From Arthrobacter roseus (GTDB taxonomy: Bacteria > Actinomycetota > Actinomycetes > Actinomycetales > Micrococcaceae), in the NCBI RefSeq assembly GCF_016907875.1, contig NZ_JAFBCU010000001.1, forward strand, positions 1,612,001 through 1,676,000: 64,000 nucleotides of DNA, read 5' to 3'. The translations under genes and the position numbers were made by a program. The number at the start of each line of letters is the position of its first letter. Position 1 is the stretch's first letter. The notes below the pieces were generated by a model. The model did not search any database. It was not told the DNA's origin and worked only from the letters and a program-made list of their open reading frames with translations. This document shows, one piece after another, positions 8,422 through 18,110 of the stretch.

Positions 8422-9402
8422 TCACCAAAGACCTGGTACGAGCAGGAGCACTGCCGGCATCAGGGTAAGGCCGACGCTGCCAGCCAGAGATCCGTATCTG
8501 GCCACGGCGGGTAGTGGCTGTTGCGGGGTCAGTAATCGTCGGAGTCGGTCAGCGGTACTCTCGAGCTCTGGAACCGAGTCCGGATCTCGGTCAAGAACTG
8601 ACGCAGTCAGAGGTTTGAGGACATCGCCGCTGCCGACGCCGGACGGAGGAGCTTGGCCGGATGCCACAATGGCAATCGCCCTGATGAGCGAGGCTCTTTC
8701 AATGCGGAGCAGGGCGGCGTCATCGGCGAGCATTTCCACCAGAGCATTCACTGAAGCGAACGCGAGTTGGGATGTGGGGAGCCATGGCAGCGCTGAACGC
8801 CATGCAGCGAATGTCCACAGCAGCAGATGATGCCGTTGTGCCAGGTGCGCTCGTTCGTGCGCCATGACCGCATTGAGTTCGTCAGCTGAGAGCATGTCGA
8901 GGAGGCCGTCTGATAGAACGGTGACGGATTTCCCCCCGCCTGGCAAACAGTACGCGACGGGAACGGGATGGCTGATGACTACTGTGCCGGGAGTCTCCTT
9001 GGACGGAAAGCTCAAGAGGTCGAGTCTGGAGCGGTGCCGTCGTCGTTGATGTTGGATGCGCACGTAGGTTAGCAACAGGGTGAAAACGAGGTGGGTTCCC
9101 AGCAGCCCCGCGGTGCTCAGGGCGAAGACGTGGAGCAACCCCAATGATTCCGCGGATCTGTTCTCCGTGAGGACATGCCAGAGTTCGGTGGTCGACTGCA
9201 GTAGGTTCCCGCCCAGTGGTGCGAGTCCATAGACCAGCAGGGCACCGATCATGGAGAGACCGCCAGCGAGAGCTATGGCCTGCCACAGGACCATCGCTGT
9301 GAACGGTGACCGGACCGGCCACCGAGATCTAGACAGCACTACGGGTACCGGCCATGCGAGCACTAGGGCGAGCGCGGCCAGGAGGAGCGGGACAGAGACC
9401 AT
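8422..9402 (-). CDS. M56 family metallopeptidase (BlaR1-like, protease part only)
   Basis: 326 residues, polytopic. Hydrophobic segments lie near residues 3-25, 35-60, 88-112 and at the C-terminus (SLAGSVGLTLMPAVLLLVPG). The zinc protease motif HERAH is at 182-186, followed by LAQRHH. M56 proteases such as BlaR1/MecR1 signal by cleaving a paired BlaI/MecI repressor. This one lacks the extracytoplasmic beta-lactam-binding domain, so its input signal is unknown. Its ATG directly follows the BlaI stop (TAGATG, no gap), which indicates translational coupling. Confidence 0.87.
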   Translation of the reverse strand: MVSVPLLLAALALVLAWPVPVVLSRSRWPVRSPFTAMVLWQAIALAGGLSMIGALLVYGLAPLGGNLLQSTTELWHVLTENRSAESLGLLHVFALSTAGLLGTHLVFTLLLTYVRIQHQRRRHRSRLDLLSFPSKETPGTVVISHPVPVAYCLPGGGKSVTVLSDGLLDMLSADELNAVMAHERAHLAQRHHLLLWTFAAWRSALPWLPTSQLAFASVNALVEMLADDAALLRIERASLIRAIAIVASGQAPPSGVGSGDVLKPLTASVLDRDPDSVPELESTADRLRRLLTPQQPLPAVARYGSLAGSVGLTLMPAVLLLVPGLW

Positions 9403-9780
9403 CTAGCCCTTGCTGCCTCCGAGTAGTTTTCGCAGGGTTTCAGCTTCTGTTTCAGAGACGCTGCCGATGAACCGAGTGAGAACTGCGTCGCGGTCCTGAA
9501 CGCTTCCGAGAACTTCGTGCATTAGTTCAGCCGTGTGGTCGGCGCGGGTTGTCAGTGCCCGGTAGCGGTGTGGGCGGATTTCGCGCTCACGTTCTACGAG
9601 GTTCTTCCTCTCAAGCCGCGAGAGCACCGTCAGCACCGTCGTGACAGCCAAGTCCTTGCCACTGGCGCCGTCCTGTGCCTGTGAAGCCAAGCGGTCCCTT
9701 AGGCTGTTGGCGGTCACGGCAGTGCCGCTTTCCCACAGCAGATTCATGACCGTGCGTTCAAGCTCACCGAGCGTTGCCAT
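9403..9780 (-). CDS. BlaI/MecI/CopY family transcriptional repressor
   Basis: 125 residues. The N-terminal winged helix begins LGELERTVMNLLWESGTAVT and includes VTTVLTVLSRLERKNLVERE, both characteristic of BlaI. The C-terminal helices form the dimerisation and protease-cleavage region. It is the first gene of a two-gene operon with the M56 protease, the usual sensor/repressor pair. AAAGGA lies 6 nt before the ATG. A perfect 17-bp palindrome (9867-9883) upstream is the likely autoregulatory operator. Confidence 0.9.
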   Translation of the reverse strand: MATLGELERTVMNLLWESGTAVTANSLRDRLASQAQDGASGKDLAVTTVLTVLSRLERKNLVEREREIRPHRYRALTTRADHTAELMHEVLGSVQDRDAVLTRFIGSVSETEAETLRKLLGGSKG

Positions 9781-9866
9781 CTATATCCTTTTGTCAATTC
9801 ATGCGCGTTCTTATCCGCGGCCCTGTTGATGCCCTATCAGTCATTTTATCGTGTTTTCGGGCGACT

Positions 9867-9883
9867 TTCTACATGTCGTAGAA
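9867..9883. promoter_or_regulatory. Candidate BlaI operator
   Basis: TTCTAC-ATGTC-GTAGAA is a perfect 6-bp dyad with a 5-bp spacer, containing the TACA/TGTA core expected of BlaI sites. It lies in the divergent region between blaI and the GNAT gene. On the minus strand a TAAAAT hexamer (9843-9848) follows about 19 bp downstream, placing the dyad over the -35 region of blaI. Confidence 0.6.
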
Positions 9884-9973
9884 TCATGGTCGACGCCATG
9901 GGCTTTCGCAGCCATCGCGCGGGAGGAGCCTGAATATGTCGATCTTGGGCACGCTGGTGTTTAGACTGGAGAA

Positions 9974-11005
9974 ATGACCGATGCCGCACGCCTGTCCGAA
10001 GCCGCTGCTGGAAAGCTCTCCTGGCGAAGTATCAACCTTTCGGATGTTGAGCAGTGGCATCGTCTGCTTAAACGCATGGCAGCGGTGGACGAGCCGGACT
10101 GGGTTGAGACGCAGGAGGACCTGGAACATTCTCTCAGCTCCAGCAAGGATAATCCTCAACTGGATACGGTCGTGGGGCTCGACCATGAGGGTTCCATTCG
10201 GGCTTTCGCACTGGTCACCAAAAATCCCGGTTCAACGCTCCTGCATGGTTTCGGCGGCGTGGACCCCCAGTGGCGCGGGCGGGGGATCGGTTCGGCACTC
10301 ATCGAGTGGCAGGCCGTACGCGGTGTCGAGCGGCTAGCGGAAGACAACGCTGTGGAGGGCGTGCTGAGGGCATACGTTGAGGAACGAAATGTTGGTCAGA
10401 AATCGCTCTTCACCTCTGACGGCGGAGAAGTCGTCAGGTACTTCACAGAGATGACACGGCCCCTCGGGGAGGAACTTCCGGACGTCCCACTCGCCGAGGG
10501 CTTTGAGTTCGTGACGTTCGACGAGCGCATCTCCGACGCCGTTCGCCGAGCACACAATGATGCGTTCAGGGATCACTGGGGGAGTGAACCCCGGGATGAG
10601 GAATCCTGGCACTTCACAGTTAGCCATCCCGAATTCAAGCCCGACTGGAGTGTAGCTGTGGTGGACACCTCTTCCGGGGAAATTGCCGCTTACCAAATGG
10701 CCAGCCACGATGCCGCTTCCGCCGAACGCGTTGGACTGCGCGAGGGCTATACGGAGTTACTCGGGGTGCGTCGGCAGTGGCGCGGACACCGGTTGGCGCC
10801 CGCGTTGCTCGTTGAAGCAATGCGTCGTTTTCTCGAAGGCGGGATGGATAACGCCGGTTTGGGTGTCGATACCGAGAACCCGTCAGGTGCTCTCGGCCTC
10901 TACGAACGACTGGGCTACGCCGCTACTCAGTGCTCTCTGGTTTTCGAACGGCGCCTCACTGTGCAGGTTCCTCTGCTCCAGTATTCGGACCGAGAGCTTC
11001 AATAG
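9974..11005 (+). CDS. GNAT family N-acetyltransferase, tandem domains (MshD-like)
   Basis: 343 residues with two GNAT domains. Each carries an acetyl-CoA binding segment: [18 protein letters not shown] near residue 96 and [20 protein letters not shown] near 265. The tandem layout and [20 protein letters not shown] resemble mycothiol synthase and its paralogues, but other double-GNAT proteins look the same and the substrate is not decided. TAGACT (9962-9967) ends exactly 6 nt before ATG 9974, compatible with a leaderless transcript. The last 50 nt overlap the opposing parC 3' end. Confidence 0.78.
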   Translation: MTDAARLSEAAAGKLSWRSINLSDVEQWHRLLKRMAAVDEPDWVETQEDLEHSLSSSKDNPQLDTVVGLDHEGSIRAFALVTKNPGSTLLHGFGGVDPQWRGRGIGSALIEWQAVRGVERLAEDNAVEGVLRAYVEERNVGQKSLFTSDGGEVVRYFTEMTRPLGEELPDVPLAEGFEFVTFDERISDAVRRAHNDAFRDHWGSEPRDEESWHFTVSHPEFKPDWSVAVVDTSSGEIAAYQMASHDAASAERVGLREGYTELLGVRRQWRGHRLAPALLVEAMRRFLEGGMDNAGLGVDTENPSGALGLYERLGYAATQCSLVFERRLTVQVPLLQYSDRELQ

Positions 11006-13451
11006 GTTGAGACAAAGGGATCCCTGATCCGTCGCGTCGTCCGTGTTCGGTGGGCAGCGCACGGGCTACGCCCTTGGTTGTAGCCGCCCGCGCGGGGCCA
11101 CGGCCGGCCCATGCCAACGAAAGTGCGTCCTCGCCCTTGAGGAACCGGTGGGCACGAACTCCTCCAGTAGCTCGCCCCTTGTCCGGGTATTCGGCCAGCG
11201 CAGTGACCTTCACGGAGCCAGCTGAGGTGCCGGGCAGAACCTCGGTTCCCACAGCGATGGTGACAACGACTGCTTGATCATTGCCCGCATTCACGGAGCC
11301 GAAGAACAGTACGTCATCGTCCGCGCCGAGCTTGATACCAGCCACGCCACCAGCGGAACGTCCCTGAGGGCGAACCAACCCGGCACTGTACTTGAGAAGT
11401 CGTGCCTGACGGGTGATGAAGACGAGTTCGTCAGCGTCGTCGGCTGGTGAAACGCCCACGATACTATCTTTGGGCTTAAGAGTGATGATGTCCCACTCGT
11501 CCCTGTTGAGAGGGTAGTCGGGGCTCAACCGCTTGACAGTTCCCAACGCCGTCGCCAGCGCCAGCGGCACGGTCAGTGGCACCAGTCCGACCAGACGCTC
11601 TGCCTTGTTGAGGGTCAAAAATTCTTTCACTGGCACACCGGCGACAAGGTTCGGAAATGAAGACGTGGAAGGAAGTGCGGGCACATCCAGGACCTGCAAG
11701 CGGACCATGCGACCCAGTGAGGTGATGGCACCTATCTCTCCCCGGGCGCTGGTCTTCACGAGGGACGTCAGGACGTCGTGCTTGATCCGCTGCCCGGTTT
11801 CTTTCACCCCGTCCAGACCCGTGGTTCGGGCCAGTTGACCCGAAGTGGACAACAAGACCCAGCAGGGGTCGTCAGCTACCTCGAGGGACATAGGAGCCTT
11901 GGCACCGCTTTGAGAAGAAGCAGCGCCGATCTGACCACTGATAGCTGGTGCAGCTTCTGATTCCAAGAGGATGGTGCGGCGGGGTGTGCCGTATTTTTCC
12001 GCGACAACTGCGAGTTCATCGGAAACCATGTCACGCAGTAACGCATCTGAACCAAGAATGGAGGCCAAGACCTCAATCTCCCGCTTCAGCTCTTCCTGTT
12101 CTTTTTCGAGCTCTATGCGAGAGTACTTGGTCAGCTGCCTCAACCGTAGCTCGAGAATGTGGTTTGCCTGTATCTCAGTGAGATCATAGATACTCATCAA
12201 CCGGACACGCGCAGCTGCTGCTTCGTCGGAGGCGCGGATGATCTGAATAATCTCGTCAATGTCGACGATGGCTATAAGTAGTCCCTCAACAAGGTGGAGA
12301 CGATCGGACTTACGCTTGTGCCGGTACACGGTCCGTCGTCGGACGACGTCGATCCGGTGGTCCGTGTAGACCTGCAGAAGTTCTAGCAGTCCTAGCGTCC
12401 GGGGCTGGCCGTCCACCAGAGCAACGTTATTGATCCCGAAGGAATCTTCCATGGGGGTATAGCGGTACAGCTGCTGGAGGACGGCGTTGGGGTTAAAGCC
12501 GTTTTTGAGTTCAATGACCAGACGCAGCCCGTGGGTTCTGTCCGTGAGGTCCACAATGTCGGAGATACCCTGCAGCTTCTTCGATGTGACGGCGTCCTTG
12601 ATCTTTTCGACGACCTTTTCAGGTCCGACCATGTAAGGAAGTTCGGTCACTACAAGTCCAGTGCGCCTGGCGGAGAGCTGTTCAATGTCTACCTTCGCCC
12701 GGGTCTTGAACGAGCCTCGGCCACCTGCGTAGGCATCCCTGATGCCGTCCAGACCAACTATTCGCCCACCGGAGGGCAAATCGGGTCCTGGAACGAAACG
12801 CATGAGGTCCGCCAACTCGGCACTCGGATTGCTGATGAGGTACCTGGCAGCCTCGACAACCTCGCGCAGATTATGGGGCGCCATATTGGTGGCCATGCCG
12901 ACGGCGATGCCGGTGGCGCCGTTGACGAGCAGGTTGGGGAATGCCGAAGGAAGAACCTCGGGCTGCGTGAGCTGGTTGTCATAGTTCGGGATGAAGTCCA
13001 CGACGTCTTCATCAAGGTGATCCGTCATGGCAAGCGCCGACGCGGCGAGACGGGCTTCGGTGTATCGGGGCGCCGCGGGACCGTCGTCGAGCGAACCGAA
13101 GTTGCCGTGACCATCGATCAATGGCAACCGCAGGGCGAACGCCTGTGCCATTCGAACCATGGCGTCGTAAATCGCCGTGTCGCCGTGCGGATGCAGCTTG
13201 CCCATGACCTCGCCCACTACCCGGGCACTCTTCACATGACCGCGGTCGGGCCGCAGCCCCATGTCTGTCATCATGTAGAGGATGCGACGCTGAACTGGCT
13301 TCATGCCGTCCCGGGCATCAGGGAGGGCCCGTGAATAGATCACCGAATAGGCGTACTCCAGAAAGGAGTCCTCCATCTCAGACGTAACATCGACGTCGAT
13401 GATCTTCTCGGTGTAATCCTCCGGGGGCATTGTTGCCTGGCGCCTGGCCAT
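10956..13451 (-). CDS. parC: Type IIA DNA topoisomerase subunit A (topoisomerase IV ParC-like)
   Basis: 831 residues. The breakage-reunion domain contains [20 protein letters not shown], the helix-turn-helix [20 protein letters not shown] and PRYTEARL with the catalytic Tyr at 130. At the position of E. coli GyrA Ser83 there is Thr92; the Asp87 equivalent is Asp96. A coiled-coil tower follows, then beta-pinwheel repeats ([24 protein letters not shown]). There is no canonical GyrA box, consistent with ParC rather than GyrA. It pairs with ParE at 6277. AAGGA lies 13 nt before the ATG, a long spacing. Its 3' end overlaps the convergent GNAT gene by 50 nt. Confidence 0.9.
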   Translation of the reverse strand: MARRQATMPPEDYTEKIIDVDVTSEMEDSFLEYAYSVIYSRALPDARDGMKPVQRRILYMMTDMGLRPDRGHVKSARVVGEVMGKLHPHGDTAIYDAMVRMAQAFALRLPLIDGHGNFGSLDDGPAAPRYTEARLAASALAMTDHLDEDVVDFIPNYDNQLTQPEVLPSAFPNLLVNGATGIAVGMATNMAPHNLREVVEAARYLISNPSAELADLMRFVPGPDLPSGGRIVGLDGIRDAYAGGRGSFKTRAKVDIEQLSARRTGLVVTELPYMVGPEKVVEKIKDAVTSKKLQGISDIVDLTDRTHGLRLVIELKNGFNPNAVLQQLYRYTPMEDSFGINNVALVDGQPRTLGLLELLQVYTDHRIDVVRRRTVYRHKRKSDRLHLVEGLLIAIVDIDEIIQIIRASDEAAAARVRLMSIYDLTEIQANHILELRLRQLTKYSRIELEKEQEELKREIEVLASILGSDALLRDMVSDELAVVAEKYGTPRRTILLESEAAPAISGQIGAASSQSGAKAPMSLEVADDPCWVLLSTSGQLARTTGLDGVKETGQRIKHDVLTSLVKTSARGEIGAITSLGRMVRLQVLDVPALPSTSSFPNLVAGVPVKEFLTLNKAERLVGLVPLTVPLALATALGTVKRLSPDYPLNRDEWDIITLKPKDSIVGVSPADDADELVFITRQARLLKYSAGLVRPQGRSAGGVAGIKLGADDDVLFFGSVNAGNDQAVVVTIAVGTEVLPGTSAGSVKVTALAEYPDKGRATGGVRAHRFLKGEDALSLAWAGRGPARAATTKGVARALPTEHGRRDGSGIPLSQPIEALGPNTGAEEPAQ

Positions 13452-13526
13452 GATAGTTGCGGTGTCCTTACTGGTTCCTGGGTGCGGTTTCCTTCACTGC
13501 GCAGAGTCAGTGACTACAGTGAGTCT

Positions 13527-16223
13527 ATGGCGAACCACGGACAATACCCCCAACACTGGGAAGCGGATGTCGTGTTGCGGGACGGCGGCACTGCTCATCT
13601 GCGACCAATTGCCCCCGCGGATGAAGAGGCAGTTCAGCGGTTCCATGTCGCTCAGTCTGAAACGTCGATATACCTGCGCTTCTTCACCTACAAGTCGCGG
13701 CTGACGGTGAAGGAACTCCAAAGATTCACGCGCGTCGATTACACAACCCGAGTTGCCTTCGTTATTACGATGGGCGACGAAATCATCGGCATCGGCCGCT
13801 ACGACCGGCTCCAGGATTCCTCCGAGGCGGAGGTAGCGTTCAACATTGCGGATAAACACCAGGGGCGCGGGCTCGGCTCGATCCTGCTTGAGCATCTCGC
13901 GGCCGCCGCCCGCGAGAACGGCATCCGTCGCTTCTCAGCAGAGGTGCTCCCGGAAAACCGCAAAATGATCATGGTATTCGCCGACGCAGGTTATGAGGTC
14001 TCCCGTCATTTCGACGACGGCGTTGTCATGCTGGCGTTCAGCATAGATCCAACGGAGCGTTCCCTGGCAGTTATGGAGTCTCGTGAGCACCGGGCCGAAG
14101 CGAGAAGTGTCGCTGACCTCCTGTCGCCGTCATCCGTTGCCGTCATTGGGGCCAGTAGGCAGTGGGGCACCGTCGGGTACAGCATTCTTGAGCACATCAT
14201 TGAAGGCGGATTCGAGGGCGAAATCTACGGGGTGAACCGGGACGCCCTGGAGATCGCGGGGATGAAGGGCTACGCCAGTATTTCTGACCTACCTGGACCA
14301 GTTCAGCTTGCCGTCATAGCCGTACCGTACGGTGAGGTTTCGGACGTTGTGCGTGAATGTGGAATCGCCGGTGTCAAGGGTCTGCTGATCGCTACCGCCG
14401 GGTTTGCGGATAATGCCGACGATGGCACAGCCCTGCAGCGAGCGTTGGTGCGCGAAGCTCGCTCCAACGGCATGCGGGTCATCGGGCCGGCATCGCTTGG
14501 ACTGATCAATACCAATCCGAAAGTAAGCCTCAACGCATCCATGGCGCCACAGCTGCCGCTGCGCGGCGGCTTGGCCCTGTTCAGCCAGTCGGCTGCGATT
14601 GGGGTTCTGCTGTACTCAGCTGCCAGCAGGCGCTCGCTGGGACTGTCCTCTACGATTTCCTCCGGAAACCGTGCGGATGTCTCCGGTAATGACGCAATGC
14701 AGTATTGGGAGGACGACACCGACACCAAAGTGGCTGGCTTGTATCTTGAATCGATAGGGAACCCCCGGAAATTCTCACGCATTGCCCGCCGACTGGCGCA
14801 GACCAAGCCGGTCATCGTCGCCAAATCTGATGTTATGGGACTCCAGCTTCCGCCGGGGCATGCAGTGCGCGTGACGCAGGCTCCGCAAGGTGCCCTCGAC
14901 GCGATGCTCCGACAGACGGGTGTCATTCGCGTGACAACCAGTGCGCAACTGATGGATGTTGCCCAGATTTGTGCAACACAGCCGCTTCCTGTAGGCAATG
15001 GTGTCGCCATCCTTTCCAACTCCCTTGCACTCGGCAAGGTTGTGGCCGACAGCGCCGCCTCCCACGGGCTTCGGATTGCCCAACTCAGCGCGGCACTGGA
15101 CCTCAGCGAAGGCATGAGTCCTGCCCTTGAACTGCTCGAGAGCACCCTCGGTGGAGCGCTTGCCAGGGACAGTGTCCACACTGCCGTCGTCGCACTGCTG
15201 CCATCACCGGGTCTGAGCATCGAAACGCTGGCGCAGTGCCTCTGGGACGTCGGCCTCCAGTATGGCAAACCGGTCATCTCCGCTTTCAGTGGGATTCTGG
15301 ATCCGACTATCCAGGCGGAGGGGATCCTGCCCGTGAACGTCGCTGGCGGGGAAACCACTCAATCTGGCCTGCCCTCGTTCTCAAGTCCCGGCGACGCCGT
15401 TGGCGCACTGGCCTCAGTGGTCGGATACGCCGAATGGTCCAACCGGGATCACGGGACGTTCGTCCGCCCTGACGGGCTGAACGCAGACGGTGCCAGTGCC
15501 CGGTTGGAGGAGCTGACCGCGGGAGTCGAAGACGCAGCACTATTCCAGCTCGATACGCACCAGTGTGCGGAAATTCTTGGCTTTTATGGTATTCGGGTCC
15601 TCCCGTCGGCGAGCTTTGATTCACTGGACGAGGCCGTTGACCGCGCGGAGGAGTTGGGTTGGCCGGTTGCACTAAAAACGATGGACTTGAGACTGCGGCA
15701 GAGGCTGGACCTCGGTGGTGTTCGGCTCGGTATCGCCGGTCCGGAATCGCTGCGCAGGAGCATAGCCAGCATGGAGGAGGTGCTCAAGCCTTACGGCCAC
15801 CAGCACATGGAGTTGCAGTCCATGGCGCCAGAGGGACAGGCGTGTACCATTCGTGCCATTGAAGATCCACTGCTTGGCCCCGTCCTGTCCTATGGAATGT
15901 CCGGCGACGCCGTGGACCTTCTCGACGATTGGGGACATGGCATTCCGCCGTTGACTGACGTCGACGTCAGCGAGCTGGTTCGTGCCCCGCGAGCCTCCCG
16001 CCGTCTTTTCGGATATGCCGGGCTTCCGGCATCGGACACTGATGCCCTGGAAGAACTGATCGCCCGGACGGCCGCGCTCAAGGACGACCACCCCGAGATA
16101 GCGCTGCTGGAGTTTCGGCCAGTTCTGGTATCTACATCCGGTCTCACCGTCCTCAGCGCCGATATTCACGTGGGTAATCCACGGCAGCGCACGGACAGTG
16201 CGCGCCGTGCCATGCGGGACTAG
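13527..16223 (+). CDS. GNAT / ADP-forming acyl-CoA synthetase-like fusion (Pat-type protein acetyltransferase)
   Basis: 898 residues. An N-terminal GNAT domain (~1-175; acetyl-CoA loop DKHQGRGLGSILLEHL near 110) is followed by a CoA-binding domain (SVAVIGASRQWGTVG near 205), a succinyl-CoA-ligase-like domain (~330-490; GLALFSQSAAIGVLL, SSGNRADVSGND) and a C-terminal ATP-grasp domain (GWPVALKTMDLRLRQRLDLG). This domain order matches the Streptomyces PatA type and is the reverse of the enterobacterial Pat order. Such proteins acetylate lysines, for example on acetyl-CoA synthetases. ATG 13527 is chosen because homologous N-termini begin about here; TACAGT (13515-13520) ends 6 nt before it and no Shine-Dalgarno is present. 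Confidence 0.85.
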   Translation: MANHGQYPQHWEADVVLRDGGTAHLRPIAPADEEAVQRFHVAQSETSIYLRFFTYKSRLTVKELQRFTRVDYTTRVAFVITMGDEIIGIGRYDRLQDSSEAEVAFNIADKHQGRGLGSILLEHLAAAARENGIRRFSAEVLPENRKMIMVFADAGYEVSRHFDDGVVMLAFSIDPTERSLAVMESREHRAEARSVADLLSPSSVAVIGASRQWGTVGYSILEHIIEGGFEGEIYGVNRDALEIAGMKGYASISDLPGPVQLAVIAVPYGEVSDVVRECGIAGVKGLLIATAGFADNADDGTALQRALVREARSNGMRVIGPASLGLINTNPKVSLNASMAPQLPLRGGLALFSQSAAIGVLLYSAASRRSLGLSSTISSGNRADVSGNDAMQYWEDDTDTKVAGLYLESIGNPRKFSRIARRLAQTKPVIVAKSDVMGLQLPPGHAVRVTQAPQGALDAMLRQTGVIRVTTSAQLMDVAQICATQPLPVGNGVAILSNSLALGKVVADSAASHGLRIAQLSAALDLSEGMSPALELLESTLGGALARDSVHTAVVALLPSPGLSIETLAQCLWDVGLQYGKPVISAFSGILDPTIQAEGILPVNVAGGETTQSGLPSFSSPGDAVGALASVVGYAEWSNRDHGTFVRPDGLNADGASARLEELTAGVEDAALFQLDTHQCAEILGFYGIRVLPSASFDSLDEAVDRAEELGWPVALKTMDLRLRQRLDLGGVRLGIAGPESLRRSIASMEEVLKPYGHQHMELQSMAPEGQACTIRAIEDPLLGPVLSYGMSGDAVDLLDDWGHGIPPLTDVDVSELVRAPRASRRLFGYAGLPASDTDALEELIARTAALKDDHPEIALLEFRPVLVSTSGLTVLSADIHVGNPRQRTDSARRAMRD

Positions 16224-16268
16224 TCTGCGGGTTAGACGGGCAGCGCAGAAATAAGGGAAACTGGAGTT

Positions 16269-16928
16269 ATGACTTCACTTTCCGCCGAACGCCGTGATCT
16301 CGATGCCGCTCTGGAACGATCAGGTTTTTACCCCATGCTGGTAGCAGATGTCGTCCATGATGCGTTGGACGGCCGGGCACCGTTGTCGCATGTGGTCCAA
16401 TTGGAGACGCACTTTGACCGGACGGAGGTCCATCGACACATCACAGTCCTCGTGCTGACCGAGGACATGCTGGTCGTTGCGCACGTCGACGACCAACAAC
16501 TCGATGATGCCGGAGAGCACGTCATGGCCCAGATCTCCACGGAATCGGTGCCTGTGAGCCAGATTCGATCCGTTGTTCTGAGCTACGTTTATGCACAGCC
16601 ACAGAATTACACATCCACCGATCAGGCTCGGGAGCTGACACTGGCTATCGCTTGGACTGGAGGTCAGCGGTTGGACATGGGGCCAGCCGGATGTGCAGAC
16701 CCAGAGTGTGACGCAGACCATGGCTATACAGGAACCATCGCGCAGGAGGACATCGTTCTGCGCGTCAGCGTGGAGGCGGACGGCGCGGAGGCTGTGGAGA
16801 ACGCCAAGTTCTTTGCGCGGTCTCTACGCAAGGCGAATACCGGACCTGCCGGGACGGGTCATGCGGCGGCGCCAGAGGCCCAGGGGTCCGTTACGGGACG
16901 CTTCAGCCGCAACAGGCACCTCCGGTAG
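16269..16928 (+). CDS. DUF5998 family protein
   Basis: 219 residues with the DUF5998 N-terminus (LDAALERSGFYPMLVADVVH, then HVVQLETHFDR). The family is actinobacterial and of unknown function. The sequence is mixed alpha/beta and soluble, with a CADPECDADHGYTG segment near residue 143 that could hold a metal. CTGGAG lies just before the ATG. The downstream phosphodiesterase gene starts 7 nt after the stop, so the two are probably co-transcribed. Confidence 0.8.
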   Translation: MTSLSAERRDLDAALERSGFYPMLVADVVHDALDGRAPLSHVVQLETHFDRTEVHRHITVLVLTEDMLVVAHVDDQQLDDAGEHVMAQISTESVPVSQIRSVVLSYVYAQPQNYTSTDQARELTLAIAWTGGQRLDMGPAGCADPECDADHGYTGTIAQEDIVLRVSVEADGAEAVENAKFFARSLRKANTGPAGTGHAAAPEAQGSVTGRFSRNRHLR

Positions 16929-16935
16929 CCCACAA

Positions 16936-18099
16936 ATGGTTCAGAATCACCATCGGGAACCACTTCCGCCCGCGCCGGAGTACGGTCACGACACCATTGC
17001 CGACGTTTTGCCGAGTTGCGCCGCCGTGCTGGGGGTAAACGGTTATCAGAATAGCCTTGATCTCCCACCGGCAGGACGAATCTGCGTGGTTTTGGTGGAT
17101 GGACTTGGTAAAGCCCTGCTCAGGCAACACGGCAGTCACGCACCGTTCCTGCGCTCGACGCTCTCAAACTCCCGCACACTGTCCGCAGCGGTACCCACCA
17201 CGACGGCGGCTTCCCTCGGTAGCTTCGGCACGGGGCTTGCTCCGGGAATCCACGGCATGACCGGCTACGACGTCCTTGATCCGGATCAGGACAAAGTGGT
17301 GAATTTGCTGGGCGGATGGGACGCAAATGTGGACCCGGAGCGTTGGCAGCCCCACGATACGGTATTGGAGCGTGCAGCCAGCCATGTCCGGGTCACGACC
17401 GTGAGTCTGCCCCGTTTCGCTGAGTCGGCCATGACCAGGGCGTGCCTTCGTGGAGGCGAGTTTTCGCCTGCCAGCGGAGTGCACGCCAGAGTTTCTGTTG
17501 CGTTGGAAGCGTTGCGCCGGCCCGGCCCGGCCCTTGTTTACCAATACTGGAACGAACTGGACAAGGCGGGCCACCGCTACGGATGCCAATCGGTGCAGTG
17601 GTTGGAGCAGCTAGAGGAAATTGACTCGGCTATGCGCCGACTCGCTGCGAAATTGCCGCCCGATACCCTGCTTCTGCTGACAGCTGACCACGGGATGGTC
17701 GATATCGCTCCGGAGCAGAGGTTTGATTATTCGCTGGACGCCAGTCTCATTGATGGGGTACGTCATACTGCCGGTGAGCCGCGCATGGTTCAGTTGTTCA
17801 CAGAACCGGGACTAGATGCGAACGGAATGTCATTGCTCCTTGACGCCTGGCGCCAGGCTTACGGCTCGAGGGCATGGATCATTTCCCGGCAGGAGGCAAT
17901 TGCGTCCGGGTACTTCGGCGATGTGCTGGACAGTGTCCATGGTCGCATCGGCGATATTTTGATTGCGGCGAGAGAGCCAATCGCGCTCTTTGACGGACGA
18001 CGAGTCGCAGATTCGGCGATGTCCGTTGTGGGACAACACGGCTCCCTCACCAGAGCGGAGCGCGAAGTCCCGTTACTGACCCTGCACCGTCCCGGATAA
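16936..18099 (+). CDS. Alkaline phosphatase superfamily nucleotide pyrophosphatase/phosphodiesterase
   Basis: 387 residues. The metal and nucleophile region ICVVLVDGLGKALLRQ, then AAVPTTTAASLGSFGTGLAP, carries the D..GLG metal ligand and a TTTAAS nucleophile segment of NPP-type phosphodiesterases. LLLTADHGMVDI supplies the DHG metal ligands and GQHGSLTRAE the last His. No signal peptide is seen, so it is probably cytoplasmic. Substrate unknown. ATG 16936 is preferred over upstream in-frame codons, which would overlap most of DUF5998's end. It converges on sepH with only 11 nt between stops. Confidence 0.82.
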   Translation: MVQNHHREPLPPAPEYGHDTIADVLPSCAAVLGVNGYQNSLDLPPAGRICVVLVDGLGKALLRQHGSHAPFLRSTLSNSRTLSAAVPTTTAASLGSFGTGLAPGIHGMTGYDVLDPDQDKVVNLLGGWDANVDPERWQPHDTVLERAASHVRVTTVSLPRFAESAMTRACLRGGEFSPASGVHARVSVALEALRRPGPALVYQYWNELDKAGHRYGCQSVQWLEQLEEIDSAMRRLAAKLPPDTLLLLTADHGMVDIAPEQRFDYSLDASLIDGVRHTAGEPRMVQLFTEPGLDANGMSLLLDAWRQAYGSRAWIISRQEAIASGYFGDVLDSVHGRIGDILIAAREPIALFDGRRVADSAMSVVGQHGSLTRAEREVPLLTLHRPG

Positions 18100-18110
18100 A
18101 CGCACTGAAC

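Noticed and set aside
14303-15358. 351-codon open frame on the minus strand
   Set aside because: Antisense to the well-supported GNAT-acyl-CoA synthetase gene; composition is Ser/Arg/Thr-rich without domains, typical of a GC-rich shadow frame.
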